The notes: a model not told the origin generated them from the letters alone. Positions 35,401 to 44,425 are shown, numbered from the stretch's first letter. The stretch: DNA of 64,000 nt from QQWI01 sp964522015 (GCA_964522015.1 CAZFST010000024.1:12125-76124); one strand, 5' to 3'. Numbers and translations are program-made.

Positions 35401-37278
35401 AGCCTCCGCTACGAAACGGGGATCTATACTTTTTACCATACGAATTATCACAATTATGAAGCCATGGCAGAAATGGGAGAAGGTGACGGTAATGAGGCTT
35501 ATCTGAGAAAAGATTTTAAAGATAATGCGGCTTTTACGGTGATTAAAACCAACGAAAATGGCATGGGAGAATATAGCTTTAAATTACCGGATAACATTAC
35601 TTCTTGGCGCTTAACCACCCATGGGGTCAGCGGTCAGCACGATTTAGGGACCACGCGCATCAAACGAATTGTCACCTTACCGTTTTATGCGAAGGTGCTC
35701 ATGGGCAAAGTTTATATCGCAGGGGAAGCCCCTATGGTCTTACTGAGGGCTGGCGGCAGTGACATGGAGACAGGGGAACCTGTTCAATATCAAGTGACCG
35801 TCACAGCCCCAGATGGCACGGCCACTGTACTAGAGGCCCAGGGGCTGCCTAAGACTTTTGCGGCAATCAGTTTAGAGCCCCTAAAAATTGGCCAGTACAC
35901 CCTGAAAATCCAGGGACAACAGGGGGATTTCAAGGATGCCCTAGAGCAAAAGTTTGACGTGGTTGATTCCAAGGTGGCCTTCCCTGCCATTCACAAAACT
36001 ACTTTCACTGGCCAGGGGGAAGGCCCTGGGGCTTTTAAGCCTTCATACCCCGATGGGAAGTACACCGTAAGCATTTGGCACAAGGCAGCTGTCGCCCACC
36101 AAAAGGCTCTGTGGGCGCTGATGGGCGGCGACATGGCAAGACTTGAATACGTGGTCGCCCAGCAGGAAGCGCAGGGTCTACTGAATGCGGGGGACCCTGC
36201 GGAGCTGCCCCCTATGCAACTGGACTTGCTTGAAGACTTTTCAAAAGATGGGGGACTTGCTCCCCTCTTAAATGCCCAAAGCGACCTCCGTATCACCGTG
36301 GATACCGTGGCACTGGATACTGGGTATCTTGACCCTCAGGCAGCCACGAGCTACTTTTATTACATGCTAAGCGGCAGTGACCTGAGCCTAGCCAACAAAT
36401 TAACCGCCTATTGGGGTTTAGCTTGCTATCAAGAACCTATTCTATATGATCTCCAAAAGATGGATACAAAGGACTTTAAAGAAGAAGAATGGATTCTACT
36501 GGCCAATGTCTATGCTCAAATCGGTGCCTTGCAGCAGGCCTATGAGATTTATGAAAAATACCCCCTACCTGCTTCTGGGGCTATTAAAACCCTTGAAGAC
36601 TTACCGCTACCACTAAAACACTATTTTGATCTAGCGGCCTTAGGGTCGGTTCTAGGGGCGGATACGTCGGAGAAATGGTATGAATTCGCCACTGCTTTTT
36701 TACCTAAAAAGCATGTGTATCAGTTGCAACAACTCAGATATCTAAAAAGTGCCGGCCAGAGATTAGCGCCTGTGACCTTCACATATCTTCTAGACGGTAA
36801 GTCTTATGACTTTTCACTGGACACCTTCACGCCTAAACGGATTTTTGTCCCTAAGGGTCAAGTTTTTTCACTGGCAAACTTTAAGGGCGATTTTGTTGTG
36901 GAAGAAAGCGGCACTGGAACCCTGGGGACAGTTGCATATGATGATTCTGGAGACTATCTAATCAGGCGAGAAATCTCTGCCACTGAAATGGGACTCTCGG
37001 ATCACGTCACTGTAAAAGTCACCGTTAATTGCAATACGAATCAGGCTTATGAAGTTTTAGAAACCATACCATCTGGCTTTTCAATTGTTGAACCCTTATG
37101 GGCCATCAATCAAAACACCCTCCATTTTTACAGGGGCACGGATCAAAATAAAGAAACCTTTACGTACACCTTAAAGGCAAAACAACAGGGCACATTTACA
37201 TTTGAACCATCGGTTCTGATGGTGGAGAGAGAGCTATTTTTGAAAACTGAACCCCTTGTTTTAACGGTGATGGAATGA
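32446..37278 (+). CDS. Bacterial alpha-2-macroglobulin-like protein without thioester
   Basis: 1610 residues with one N-terminal membrane helix (about 13-33) and no lipobox, so probably anchored with the rest outside. Ig-like domains (about 45-235) precede MG-type domains (for example DRSVYQSNDMVAFFG near 475). A bait-region/MG block has DKERYRPGETVTVKLK at about 935, then the A2M signature YLRKDFKDNAAFTV and LPDNITSWRLTTHGVSG at about 1020-1065. In the thioester position (about 1215-1235) the helix reads MGGDMARLEYVVAQ, with no CxEQ; the few Cys residues elsewhere do not fit either. Thioester-free members trap proteases or act structurally. It overlaps the next gene by 4 bp. Two adjacent ATGs are possible starts, with a weak ribosome site. 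Confidence 0.9.
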   Translation: MMLEEKQKRQYLMIATGILVGILAVASVFYLMTTKQSKDTVSETRLPPFEIMTLEPSSMDQGLIPSNPVFTLETEKDTSEQAIQDNLMVSPKIAYSVKAISKTKFELTPTEPLEKGTMVSFKYRNKSRVAGWAFQVSDTLQIKSTYPAMSADRVPTNSGLEFTFNQTIDTGIIPFIVITPEIPFKATIEKDKLILIPDGVEFEEDSHYSVAIKSDYINGLGKGLLKDFELKFSTTGQNATEFYPEFKMLLLKNNEPILLPLGYGDSASFETNLYQISSASDYIDFSNQYITDSKRYKYPSKKVPVDKMTALLSESVPSYAKGGNQFAVLPDLKKGYYCAIITNRFTVSTIYFQVSDYDVYFEASKGLSPETANDYTLVWVIDSLTGDPVDNALTKINGVASVTTGTDGTAKIPAISVDNNIQIETKDDTIVLPSDFGSVSISDWYDSYFGNEAAKDLIKPADLMTEADRYQQFFYTDRSVYQSNDMVAFFGVLKYKDLRNVGEVTVTLYNSEDEVAITQTLKATDIGTYQGEFSLKGLDSQYYYLQIRHQNKVIANDYVSIMDYVKPEFSIQTTANKEVLAPGEKFILKGIASNFDETPVSGMPLSLRGYKSYNSEDPTLWPLVTDVTGQFQQVIAPNYSYKDSKPFDYAIDTRNTEAENTDVAATVRVQQFPSEVILDAKLTDNHGNKPNTIALAITTKALKLPLTRVSPEDLASYSGAPVDYPIAVEIKETYYNQVDLGSEYNPILKINEKKIRYDYVENTLETFNAQTIKGIFEYAFNSQEGHNYQVIARLIDTPNHTIFAEAYNYTTNTYDETLEPTPTFSPETRVKLGENYEIPLNLPEVLAISDNFSKGKTLFITYQDFYQNHKVVANGEKGTMPTFKGTFKDADIPNLVLKGIYHDGSKFYVGYSPPQTYIALDQKEKHLDTTIETDKERYRPGETVTVKLKTTLNGNPIASETLLNVVDEAYYALYPEEIDAYQVFNSLRYETGIYTFYHTNYHNYEAMAEMGEGDGNEAYLRKDFKDNAAFTVIKTNENGMGEYSFKLPDNITSWRLTTHGVSGQHDLGTTRIKRIVTLPFYAKVLMGKVYIAGEAPMVLLRAGGSDMETGEPVQYQVTVTAPDGTATVLEAQGLPKTFAAISLEPLKIGQYTLKIQGQQGDFKDALEQKFDVVDSKVAFPAIHKTTFTGQGEGPGAFKPSYPDGKYTVSIWHKAAVAHQKALWALMGGDMARLEYVVAQQEAQGLLNAGDPAELPPMQLDLLEDFSKDGGLAPLLNAQSDLRITVDTVALDTGYLDPQAATSYFYYMLSGSDLSLANKLTAYWGLACYQEPILYDLQKMDTKDFKEEEWILLANVYAQIGALQQAYEIYEKYPLPASGAIKTLEDLPLPLKHYFDLAALGSVLGADTSEKWYEFATAFLPKKHVYQLQQLRYLKSAGQRLAPVTFTYLLDGKSYDFSLDTFTPKRIFVPKGQVFSLANFKGDFVVEESGTGTLGTVAYDDSGDYLIRREISATEMGLSDHVTVKVTVNCNTNQAYEVLETIPSGFSIVEPLWAINQNTLHFYRGTDQNKETFTYTLKAKQQGTFTFEPSVLMVERELFLKTEPLVLTVME

Positions 37279-38360
37279 GGTTTTTAAAAGGCCCCTTCAG
37301 CAAAATTGCTTTTGTAGGTGGCGGGTTGTTGCTACTATTGTCACTTGTATTCATCAAAGTCATTCCTGGGGGCACTTCATGGCTAAGTTCACTAACACCC
37401 CCAGCTGCCATTGCTTCCATGGCTCCTAAGACTTCCATGGCTCCCCAAGCCCCTCAAGTAAAGCCGACACCGATTGAAGCAACTGATCAAATAATCTACC
37501 CAGAAAATGAGTACCAACAAATCTTGCGGTTTATAAATGATGATTCTGTCTCAGTGCCAGATTCTACTTCTGTGTCAGTGTCTTCTTCTGTGTCTACTTC
37601 TTCTTCTAAAACAGTGAATGACCCTCAAATTACTGACCAATCACCAGCCCATGCACTGTCAACCTTGGTGCCCCCATTATCCAACAACTCCATTGGGATC
37701 ATCGTCCCCCATCATTTAATGGCTGCCCAAGCACTGGCACAAACCTACCACTGGTTATCTGACTACAATCCCGATGTGATTGTACTTTTAACACCAAACC
37801 ATCAGCCAGTGATTACAGCCCCGTTGATCACCCGTACCCAAGATGTGATGGCAGGCAAAGAAATTTTCCACATGGACCCCTTGGTTAAAGACCTTGCAAA
37901 TCAAGGGCTTGTCACCATTGATAATGCCAGTTTTCTTAAAGAACATGGATTTTATAATCATTTGCCATTTATCAGGGCAAATGGATGGCAAGCACCCATT
38001 GTTCCAGTGGCTATGGCCCGAAATGCTGGCCTTGACAGTTTAGTGGCATTAAGAACCGCTATCAACAGCCGTTATGCTGACCAGAAAGTCCTTTGGATTG
38101 CATCGATTGATTTTTCCCACTACCTGCCTGCTGCTGTGGCTGAATCCAAGGACCAAGAAACCCAGCAGTGGATAGAAAGCAGAGATTATAGTAGCGTTTT
38201 AGGGTCAACCAGTGATCATCTAGATGCCCCTGCAGTGCTTGTGATGTGGCTCATGCAATTCGAAAGCACTCATTTTATTTGGAAAAGCAATTCTGCACAG
38301 ATCACCGGCGGAGGCCATCAAATTCCAGGAACCAGTTATTTAATTTATTACGGCTACTAA
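37275..38360 (+). CDS. Membrane-anchored MEMO/AmmeMemoRadiSam protein B-like protein
   Basis: 361 residues. Membrane helix (about 11-31), then a long Pro/Ser/Thr/Met-rich linker (about 35-130) with a Ser/Val/Thr repeat block, then a MEMO-like domain (about 135-361): IGIIVPHHLMAAQAL, PDVIVLLTPNHQ, and IASIDFSHYLP. In MEMO-family proteins the corresponding motifs are PHAG-like, GPSHH-like and SSDFSHY. The C-terminal Cys ligand of human MEMO1 seems to be absent (LDAPAV at that place). The family fold is related to aromatic-ring dioxygenases; its bacterial role is unclear. The ATG overlaps the A2M stop in ATGA, so the two are co-translated and both are expected on the outer face. No AMMECR1 or partner radical-SAM gene is nearby. 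Confidence 0.8.
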   Translation: MRFLKGPFSKIAFVGGGLLLLLSLVFIKVIPGGTSWLSSLTPPAAIASMAPKTSMAPQAPQVKPTPIEATDQIIYPENEYQQILRFINDDSVSVPDSTSVSVSSSVSTSSSKTVNDPQITDQSPAHALSTLVPPLSNNSIGIIVPHHLMAAQALAQTYHWLSDYNPDVIVLLTPNHQPVITAPLITRTQDVMAGKEIFHMDPLVKDLANQGLVTIDNASFLKEHGFYNHLPFIRANGWQAPIVPVAMARNAGLDSLVALRTAINSRYADQKVLWIASIDFSHYLPAAVAESKDQETQQWIESRDYSSVLGSTSDHLDAPAVLVMWLMQFESTHFIWKSNSAQITGGGHQIPGTSYLIYYGY

Positions 38361-38395
38361 AAAAACGGTGGGCAATTGGCCCACCGCTTTTTTTG
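38361..38395 (+). terminator. Terminator after the A2M-MEMO operon
   Basis: CGGTGGGC and GCCCACCG arms (loop AATTG) with A5 before and T7 after; starts directly at the MEMO-gene stop. Confidence 0.92.
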
Positions 38396-38484
38396 TGTTT
38401 TTCTGTTTATTTCCATTTTTGTTCTTTGTGTGTTGCTTTTCAGTTTTGTCCCTTTTTGCTTCGTTTTGATTTTCCCTTACCTTT

Positions 38485-40683
38485 TTATTTCTTCAATCCT
38501 GCCAATGCCTTTGCAAATGGATTATTTGGATCAACTGTATCGCTTGGCTCTTTATCAGCCTTGTCCTTTTGTTCCAAATAGGCCTTATAATCGTTTTTGC
38601 CACCCTTGCTGCCTTCTGCCTCTCGGCGCTTTTCAAAAGCACTTAGGCGCTCTCTATAACCGCAGCGACAGGTAAACATTTTGTCATCTCCAGCAGACAC
38701 TAGGGTCATTTTCTTTTTACACTCTGGGCACCTTGCATTGGTTTCCCTAGCAGTGCTCTCCCGGTGACCACAGTTCCGATCAGGGCATACAAGAGATTTA
38801 CCCGTTTTAGTTTGAACTGATAATAGCTTTTGCCCGCATTTTGGACAAGGTGTCGTTGAAACATTATCATGTTTAAAGGCAGTCGCAGACCCTTTAATCC
38901 CAGCCACAATTTCTTGGGTATAAAGACGCATCTCAGCTACAAAGTCAGAACCTTTCAATTGACCCTTAGCAATGCGATCCAACTTGATTTCCCACTGAGC
39001 TGTCAATCTTGGAGATTTAAGATCCTTAGGTGCCACCTCTAAAAGTTGTCGACCCTTGTTGGTCATATGAACCTGTTGCCCCTTTAACTCTAGTAAAAAT
39101 CCACCAAAGAGCTTTTCCATAATATCAGCCCGGGTTGCAACGGTTCCAAGGCCACCGGTTTCACCGAGAATTTTCTTAAGGGCCTGTTGATTCCCACTGT
39201 TAGAATCCTGCTCATTCACCTCGTCCAAGGGGGGATTTTCCATAGCCCCTAGTAAGGTCCCTTCAGTATAATATGGTGGTGGTGCGGTTTGACCCTTAGT
39301 CTTTTTATAAACAATCGGGGTTAACACTTGACCCACCTTAAACTCAGGCAAACTATCCCCACCGGCACCTGACCCCGAACCATAAAGGGCCTTCCACCCT
39401 TGATCAAGGTTCCGCTTGCCCTTTGTGACAAATGATAATTTCCCCACCACAGCTCTCACAGATGTTTCTTCATATCGATGAACCGGCATTAAAGCTGCCA
39501 TAAATCGCTTTGCAACCATGTCGTAAATCAGCCAGTCCTCCCGCTCCACACCCCTTGTGCGTAATGGTTCCTCTGTTGGAATAATCGCATGATGATCGCT
39601 TACTTTACTATTATCCACCACCGACTTCGTCACCTGATAGCCATCTTTTAATAGCTTTTGTGCAAATTCCCTATGGCTGTCATCCTTTAAAGCCATCAAA
39701 CGATCTCGAAGCGTACCCACCATATCAGAAGTCAAGTATTTAGAATCCGTTCTCGGATACGTCAAAGCCTTATGCTGCTCATAAAGCCGCTGTACAATTG
39801 ACAGTGTTTTTTTAGGTGAGAAGCCAAAACTCGCATGGGCTTCCTTTTGAAGTTCAGTCAGATCATATAGTAAGGGGGCCGCCAATTGTTTTGATTGTTT
39901 GGACACATCCGCCACCTTCAAACCCTCTGAACCAACACTCGTCAGCAAACTATCTACCAGCTTCTCATCAAAAAAAGTCTTCTGATGCATGCCATCTTCA
40001 TAGGTAAAAGTCACTGCACCCCATTGAGCCGATAGGCCAAAAAAGTCTTTGGGTACAAAGCGTTTAATCACATCTTCCCGGGCCTTGACCATGGCAAGGG
40101 TCGGTGTTTGAACCCGTCCACAGCTCAGGGGAATATTAAACTTAGTGGTCAGTGCACGGGTTGCATTGATGCCAACCAACCAATCTCCTTCAGCCCTTGC
40201 CACAGCTGCATGATAAAGAGTCTCATACTGCTTTCCAGGTTTCAAGGCATTAAAACCCTCTCGGATAGCTTTATCAGTAACCGACGAAATCCACAGGCGC
40301 TTAATGGGTTTTTTAGAACCCGCTTTTTCTAAAATCCAACGGGCTACTAGTTCTCCTTCTCTCCCGGCATCAGTTGCTATCACTACTTCAGAAATGTCCT
40401 GGCGATTAAGCAACGCCTTAATGGCGTTGAAATGCTTGGCCGTCTTTGGCATCACCACTAATTTTAAATGTGCCGGCAACAGAGGAAGATCTTCTAAAAC
40501 CCAGTGGGAATACTTCTTATCATACTGCTCCGGATCTGCATGGGTGACTAAATGACCATAGGCCCAAGTCACAATCACCCTATCCCCTTCATAGTAGGCT
40601 CCTCGATTATCTCTTGCCCCCATAACCCTTGCAATTTCTTTTGCAACAGATGGTTTCTCTGCCAGTATAAATTGTTTTGCCAT
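38485..40683 (-). CDS. topB: DNA topoisomerase III
   Basis: 732 residues. Type IA topoisomerase: Toprim domain at the N terminus (ILAEKPSVAKEIARVMG and the DAGREGELVARWI motif), DNA-binding core with SCGRVQTPTLAMV, and the active-site Tyr in ALTYPRTDSKYL (about residue 308). The C-terminal part has Cys pairs of zinc ribbons (CPKCG, CPDRNCG, CPECKK, CRCG) and a charged tail. It relaxes or decatenates single-strand-containing DNA. AGAGG precedes the ATG. The gene is a single unit with normal family length. Confidence 0.95.
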   Translation of the reverse strand: MAKQFILAEKPSVAKEIARVMGARDNRGAYYEGDRVIVTWAYGHLVTHADPEQYDKKYSHWVLEDLPLLPAHLKLVVMPKTAKHFNAIKALLNRQDISEVVIATDAGREGELVARWILEKAGSKKPIKRLWISSVTDKAIREGFNALKPGKQYETLYHAAVARAEGDWLVGINATRALTTKFNIPLSCGRVQTPTLAMVKAREDVIKRFVPKDFFGLSAQWGAVTFTYEDGMHQKTFFDEKLVDSLLTSVGSEGLKVADVSKQSKQLAAPLLYDLTELQKEAHASFGFSPKKTLSIVQRLYEQHKALTYPRTDSKYLTSDMVGTLRDRLMALKDDSHREFAQKLLKDGYQVTKSVVDNSKVSDHHAIIPTEEPLRTRGVEREDWLIYDMVAKRFMAALMPVHRYEETSVRAVVGKLSFVTKGKRNLDQGWKALYGSGSGAGGDSLPEFKVGQVLTPIVYKKTKGQTAPPPYYTEGTLLGAMENPPLDEVNEQDSNSGNQQALKKILGETGGLGTVATRADIMEKLFGGFLLELKGQQVHMTNKGRQLLEVAPKDLKSPRLTAQWEIKLDRIAKGQLKGSDFVAEMRLYTQEIVAGIKGSATAFKHDNVSTTPCPKCGQKLLSVQTKTGKSLVCPDRNCGHRESTARETNARCPECKKKMTLVSAGDDKMFTCRCGYRERLSAFEKRREAEGSKGGKNDYKAYLEQKDKADKEPSDTVDPNNPFAKALAGLKK

Positions 40684-40770
40684 CCCATAACCTCTTTATC
40701 TGTGTCAGTATATAGATGGTTTGAGTGTCATAAGTAAGTTTCGCACCCAAACCATAGTTCTCATTATATC

Positions 40771-40797
40771 AAAACCCGCCACAGTGTGGCGGGTTTT
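40771..40797 (-). terminator. Terminator of the SLH protein gene
   Basis: AAAACCCGCCACA and TGTGGCGGGTTTT are perfect arms; in the minus-strand reading a short T-run follows the stem, 48 bp past the SLH-gene stop. Confidence 0.9.
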
Positions 40798-40844
40798 GTG
40801 ACTTGCTTACGCTTTTTTAAAAAGCAATCTGGTTTTAATGTAAA

Positions 40845-43142
40845 TCAAGGTGTCTTTGGCACAGTAATGGCGGAACCAGACGTAGTTGGTGGAACAGGTA
40901 TTACTGGTGCAATTTTATAAACCACAGTTTTTTGTACAGTGGATTTTAAGTTGTACTTATTTTTAGCGACAATCGTCACAGTATTTGAACCTTCAGTTAG
41001 GGTCAGAGTGGTTGTGAATTTCCCATCTTTGATAACAACAACAACATCATTAACTGTCAAAACAAGATTGTTATCCCACAAATCTTGTACCATACCCGCA
41101 ATGACGAGAGATGCTTCATTAACCGTTTCGGACAATGGCGATAATAGTAATGTTGGAGCTGTTAGGGGGGCTAATTTAATCGTTTTATTAATCGTCACAG
41201 TTTGCCCTGTCTTATTCACTGCACGAACAGTGAAATAATTATCACCGTCCACTAGGTTAACAGCAAATGAGAACTCATGGTTGCTGCCACTTATAATCGC
41301 CTCTTTGTCATTAATATAGACCTTTGTACCTTGAACAAAATTAGCAATACGACCTTGTATTTGCAAAGCTTTTTCCTGTGTTAACACAGGACAATTCAAG
41401 AAAACAACTTCTGGTAACGCTGTTTTATAAAGGATTGTGCGAGTTTCTTTTGTTACTTTCCCTGCAGTGTTGGTTAAAATAAATTCAAATTTATTCTCAC
41501 CATCTTTAAGTGCAAGGGTTTCAGACCATTGCTTTGCTTGATCTACATTCCATGTTGATTCAACCAACTTGCCGTTGATTGTCAGCTTAGTTGTATAATG
41601 TTTATCATATATCGTACCATTAACTTTGACAGTCGGTACAGCTACTTCTGTGGGACATTCAAGAATTTTTAGAGTTGGTGCATCCATCACATACTTGATT
41701 GTTTTGACTTCTTTAATGACTTTGCCAATAGCGTTAGTCAAAACAAATTCAAACGTATTATCACCTTCTTTAAGAATAACAGATTCAGACCATAGTTTTA
41801 TATTATTTGAAGTCCATATTTCATCAACTGATTGACCATTAACAGTCAATTTAACCGAATAGTTTGGATCCACCATTGTACCGCGAATCGTTACTTTATT
41901 GGTTGCCACTTGCGTTGGACATTCCGTAAATGTCAAGACCGGTAAACCAGCTTGATACATGATTGTTTTAGTTTCTTTAACTACTTTACCTGAAAGATTT
42001 GTCAAAGCAATTTCAAAAATATTTTGTCCTTCTTTAAGTTGTAAAGTTTGAGACCAACTATCCTTAGTGTCTGCACGCCATGTCCGATCTACAAATTTTC
42101 CGTTAATCGTCAATAATACCGTTTCTTTTTGATCGAACATGGTGCCTCTAATAGTCACTTCTTTTTTTGTAGAGACGGCTGGGCAATCCGTAATCTTTAG
42201 TTCGGGTGCGCTGACTTCATATTTTGCAGTCAATGTGAGGGTTTTAACCTTCGCACCTTTTGTACCAACAATCACAAATACTTTTTCCCCTTCGGCTGTA
42301 AATCTATGGTTAACTGTGCCTACCAGATCACCATTTCGATCCTCGGTCATGTTTACAACATCCCCATTAACAGTCACTTTAGTACCAACTTCCGACTTGA
42401 TTTTAAGGATACTATCTGCTGGTTTTTCACCTTTTGTGATAGAAGCCGTTAAAACGACGTCAGAGTTGATATCCGAATATGCTTGCTTGGTTGCTCTGTT
42501 CAAGAGTACCACAGCCTCAGCACGGCTTATGCCTTTATTGGGAGCAAAAGAACCATCAGGGTAACCGCCGATAATCTTCTTTTCAACAGCGATATTAATA
42601 TATGGTAATAAGGACGGCGAGATTTCATCGGCATCAAAGAAACGATTTTCTGCTGCATGGCTATCTTTAACATCATTTTTGGTGTAACCCATCATTCTAA
42701 CTAATGCCACTGCAATATCTTCTCGAGCTGCAAATTCAGCACCATGAAAAGCTGGTTTCCCACCAAAGGGATTATTGTACCCTGTTAAAAATTCTTTGCA
42801 GGTTTCAACAAATGAATATGCCCAATCTCCTGGGTTCAAATCGGAAAATGTAGGGCTAATTGGGGTGATCTGCGGTGCGTTGAATGAAAGTACCAACATT
42901 TTAGCAAATGCTTCTCTGCTAACGCCCTGATCCGGTGAAAAATTACCATTGCCATTACCATTGACTATTTTCTCCCCTGCGAAGTACTGAATTTCTTTAC
43001 TTGCCCAGTGATTTGATGGTACATCGTTAAAGATGATAGTATTGTTATTACCACTGACGTTATTAACTACATTTGCAAAACTCATGTTAAATGGCGTGAG
43101 GATTACCAATGCCGCTAAGACTAAGGATAAAATACGTTTCAT
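40845..43142 (-). CDS. Surface protein: three SLH domains plus Ig-like repeats
   Basis: 765 residues. Signal peptide (about 1-23). Three S-layer-homology domains follow: SNHWASKEIQYFAG..GNFSPDQGVSREAFAKML, GDWAYSFVE..FAAREDIAVALVRM, and GGYPDGSFAPNKGISRAEAVVLL, so it should bind secondary wall polymers. After a spacer domain come four or five Ig-like repeats of roughly 85-95 residues. Repeats 1-4 begin with a hydrophobic strand and a Cys-Pro (ITDCPA, FTECPT, ILECPT, FLNCPV) and contain LTINGK/LTVNG and LKEGxNxFEF segments. The tail is Pro/Thr-rich. One unpaired Cys per repeat is unusual for an extracellular protein. Role: cell-surface structure or adhesion, inferred. A good ribosome site (AGGAGG-like) precedes the ATG. 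Confidence 0.9.
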   Translation of the reverse strand: MKRILSLVLAALVILTPFNMSFANVVNNVSGNNNTIIFNDVPSNHWASKEIQYFAGEKIVNGNGNGNFSPDQGVSREAFAKMLVLSFNAPQITPISPTFSDLNPGDWAYSFVETCKEFLTGYNNPFGGKPAFHGAEFAAREDIAVALVRMMGYTKNDVKDSHAAENRFFDADEISPSLLPYINIAVEKKIIGGYPDGSFAPNKGISRAEAVVLLNRATKQAYSDINSDVVLTASITKGEKPADSILKIKSEVGTKVTVNGDVVNMTEDRNGDLVGTVNHRFTAEGEKVFVIVGTKGAKVKTLTLTAKYEVSAPELKITDCPAVSTKKEVTIRGTMFDQKETVLLTINGKFVDRTWRADTKDSWSQTLQLKEGQNIFEIALTNLSGKVVKETKTIMYQAGLPVLTFTECPTQVATNKVTIRGTMVDPNYSVKLTVNGQSVDEIWTSNNIKLWSESVILKEGDNTFEFVLTNAIGKVIKEVKTIKYVMDAPTLKILECPTEVAVPTVKVNGTIYDKHYTTKLTINGKLVESTWNVDQAKQWSETLALKDGENKFEFILTNTAGKVTKETRTILYKTALPEVVFLNCPVLTQEKALQIQGRIANFVQGTKVYINDKEAIISGSNHEFSFAVNLVDGDNYFTVRAVNKTGQTVTINKTIKLAPLTAPTLLLSPLSETVNEASLVIAGMVQDLWDNNLVLTVNDVVVVIKDGKFTTTLTLTEGSNTVTIVAKNKYNLKSTVQKTVVYKIAPVIPVPPTTSGSAITVPKTP

Positions 43143-43278
43143 ACAGGCCTCCTAAATTCTCAATACAAGGTACGATACCTTGACCAACAGTCATAGTATA
43201 ACTGATTGTTAGGCATATCATGGTTAAATCACAGAATTGATAAGGTTCTGTAATGCAAATGTCATTAATAGAGAGTTC

Positions 43279-44256
43279 TCAATGGTTTTTCATTTGACAC
43301 ACTTGCTCCCAAAATTGTTTGAGCTGCACGGCATTTTGATCTAGTAGCCAATCTGTTGCAGCTAATGGCATGTGTAAGATGTGATGACAGGCACTCACAA
43401 TCAAGCAATGGAAATCGCCATAACCAAACGCCTGGTAGACTTGATGGACTTCCTTATGGCGGATGCCATGGGCATTTGAAAAATACACAAGATCTAAGAG
43501 ATGTTTGATGCCTATGACATAGTTCAAATGAATTCTACGCATATCGTTGATGATATACATGTAATGGAGCGCTGGAACTGGCACCATCAGGGCAACCCCC
43601 TCAACATTTAAAAGGATTGGATTGGCATAAATCTGTTCGAACAATTGTCCATCTATAGGGGAAATCTCTTTTATATATTGTGACTCCGTATGTATAACAG
43701 AAGGCCTATTACATACTGAAAATAAAGTAATATTCAGACCATCAGGTTTAGAAAAATAAGTGATTGATAAGTGATCACCATCTACCATATTGCCATTTTT
43801 TTTGCTGCCGTCTATGATAATACTTTCATTCATACTACTTTCAGTCATACTTTCAGCATAGTCATCACAATTTCGCGAGTACTTGAGGCCAATCAATTGC
43901 ATTTGTACACGGGTTAAATCAGTCCTTGAAACCAATAGTTCGCAATCCCCTAAAATTCTTGAAGTCTGGTGAGGATAAGATTCTGCAAGGCTTAGTCCTT
44001 TCATGAAAACCACTTTTATATCCTCTTTTATAAAGGCATTTGCTAATTCTTGAATTTCTCGAACGTTCTTTTGATACTTTAATAAATGGGATATACGCTC
44101 ATTGAGAAACGGCAATTGGCTTTCACAACGCATTAAATAATGATTAGCGAGATCATGATGTTTCATAAAATTCATATCACTTTCACAATATGCCAAATGT
44201 TGAGATTCATCCACTATACTACGCAGTAAAATATGGTAATCAGATTGAAAATCCAT
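43279..44256 (-). CDS. NTP_transf_5-like nucleotidyltransferase-fold protein
   Basis: About 325 residues. The centre contains FIKEDIKVVFMKGLSLAESY followed by RILGDCELLVSR. This is the pattern of the uncharacterised nucleotidyltransferase family PF14907 (usually VLLKG...YP...R..GDIDLLV). The second acidic residue of the GDxDLL motif is Glu, so catalysis is uncertain. The rest is helical. PF14907 proteins often sit in peptide-natural-product clusters with PqqD proteins; the only PqqD-like gene here is 21 kb away. The start is ATG 44256 with AAAGGTG; a longer frame to 44334 is unsupported. Function unknown. Confidence 0.7.
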   Translation of the reverse strand: MDFQSDYHILLRSIVDESQHLAYCESDMNFMKHHDLANHYLMRCESQLPFLNERISHLLKYQKNVREIQELANAFIKEDIKVVFMKGLSLAESYPHQTSRILGDCELLVSRTDLTRVQMQLIGLKYSRNCDDYAESMTESSMNESIIIDGSKKNGNMVDGDHLSITYFSKPDGLNITLFSVCNRPSVIHTESQYIKEISPIDGQLFEQIYANPILLNVEGVALMVPVPALHYMYIINDMRRIHLNYVIGIKHLLDLVYFSNAHGIRHKEVHQVYQAFGYGDFHCLIVSACHHILHMPLAATDWLLDQNAVQLKQFWEQVCQMKNH

Positions 44257-44340
44257 TAGAATCACCTTTCTTAACTCATAACCAGTCCTTTGACTCGATG
44301 AGTTCATTATATGCAATCCACGGATATTCTTCATGAAAAA

Positions 44341-44425
44341 AGAATGAATTTAAGAATGAATTTAAGAATAAATTCAAAATAAGTTCAAAATAAGTTGCTT
44401 TTATCATCATTAAGCGTGCTATACT
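44341..44425 (+). promoter_or_regulatory. Phased AT-rich repeats and promoter of the phosphoesterase gene
   Basis: 12-bp units AGAATGAATTTA, AGAATGAATTTA, AGAATAAATTCA are followed by 11-bp units AAATAAGTTCA and AAATAAGTTGC (44341-44398). A TTGCTT (44395-44400) and TATACT (44420-44425) with a 19-bp spacer form a plausible promoter directly downstream. The repeats may act as an UP-like or curved element or as regulator sites. Confidence 0.6.

Noticed and set aside
35790..36296. Antisense ORFs inside the A2M gene
   Set aside because: Ser/Ala-rich shadow frames opposite a well-supported coding region.
36421..36445. ACYQEP in the A2M-like protein as a possible thioester
   Set aside because: It does not fit CxEQ and lies about 100 residues past the expected thioester helix.
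38246..38675. Two overlapping plus-strand ORFs rich in Phe and Leu
   Set aside because: They run across the terminator and antisense to the end of topB; no ribosome site and biased composition typical of a shadow frame.
21975..44256. A RiPP biosynthesis cluster spanning the PqqD-like and NTP_transf_5 genes
   Set aside because: The genes are 21 kb apart, with housekeeping genes between, no precursor peptide visible, and the only radical-SAM gene belongs to the glycyl radical system.
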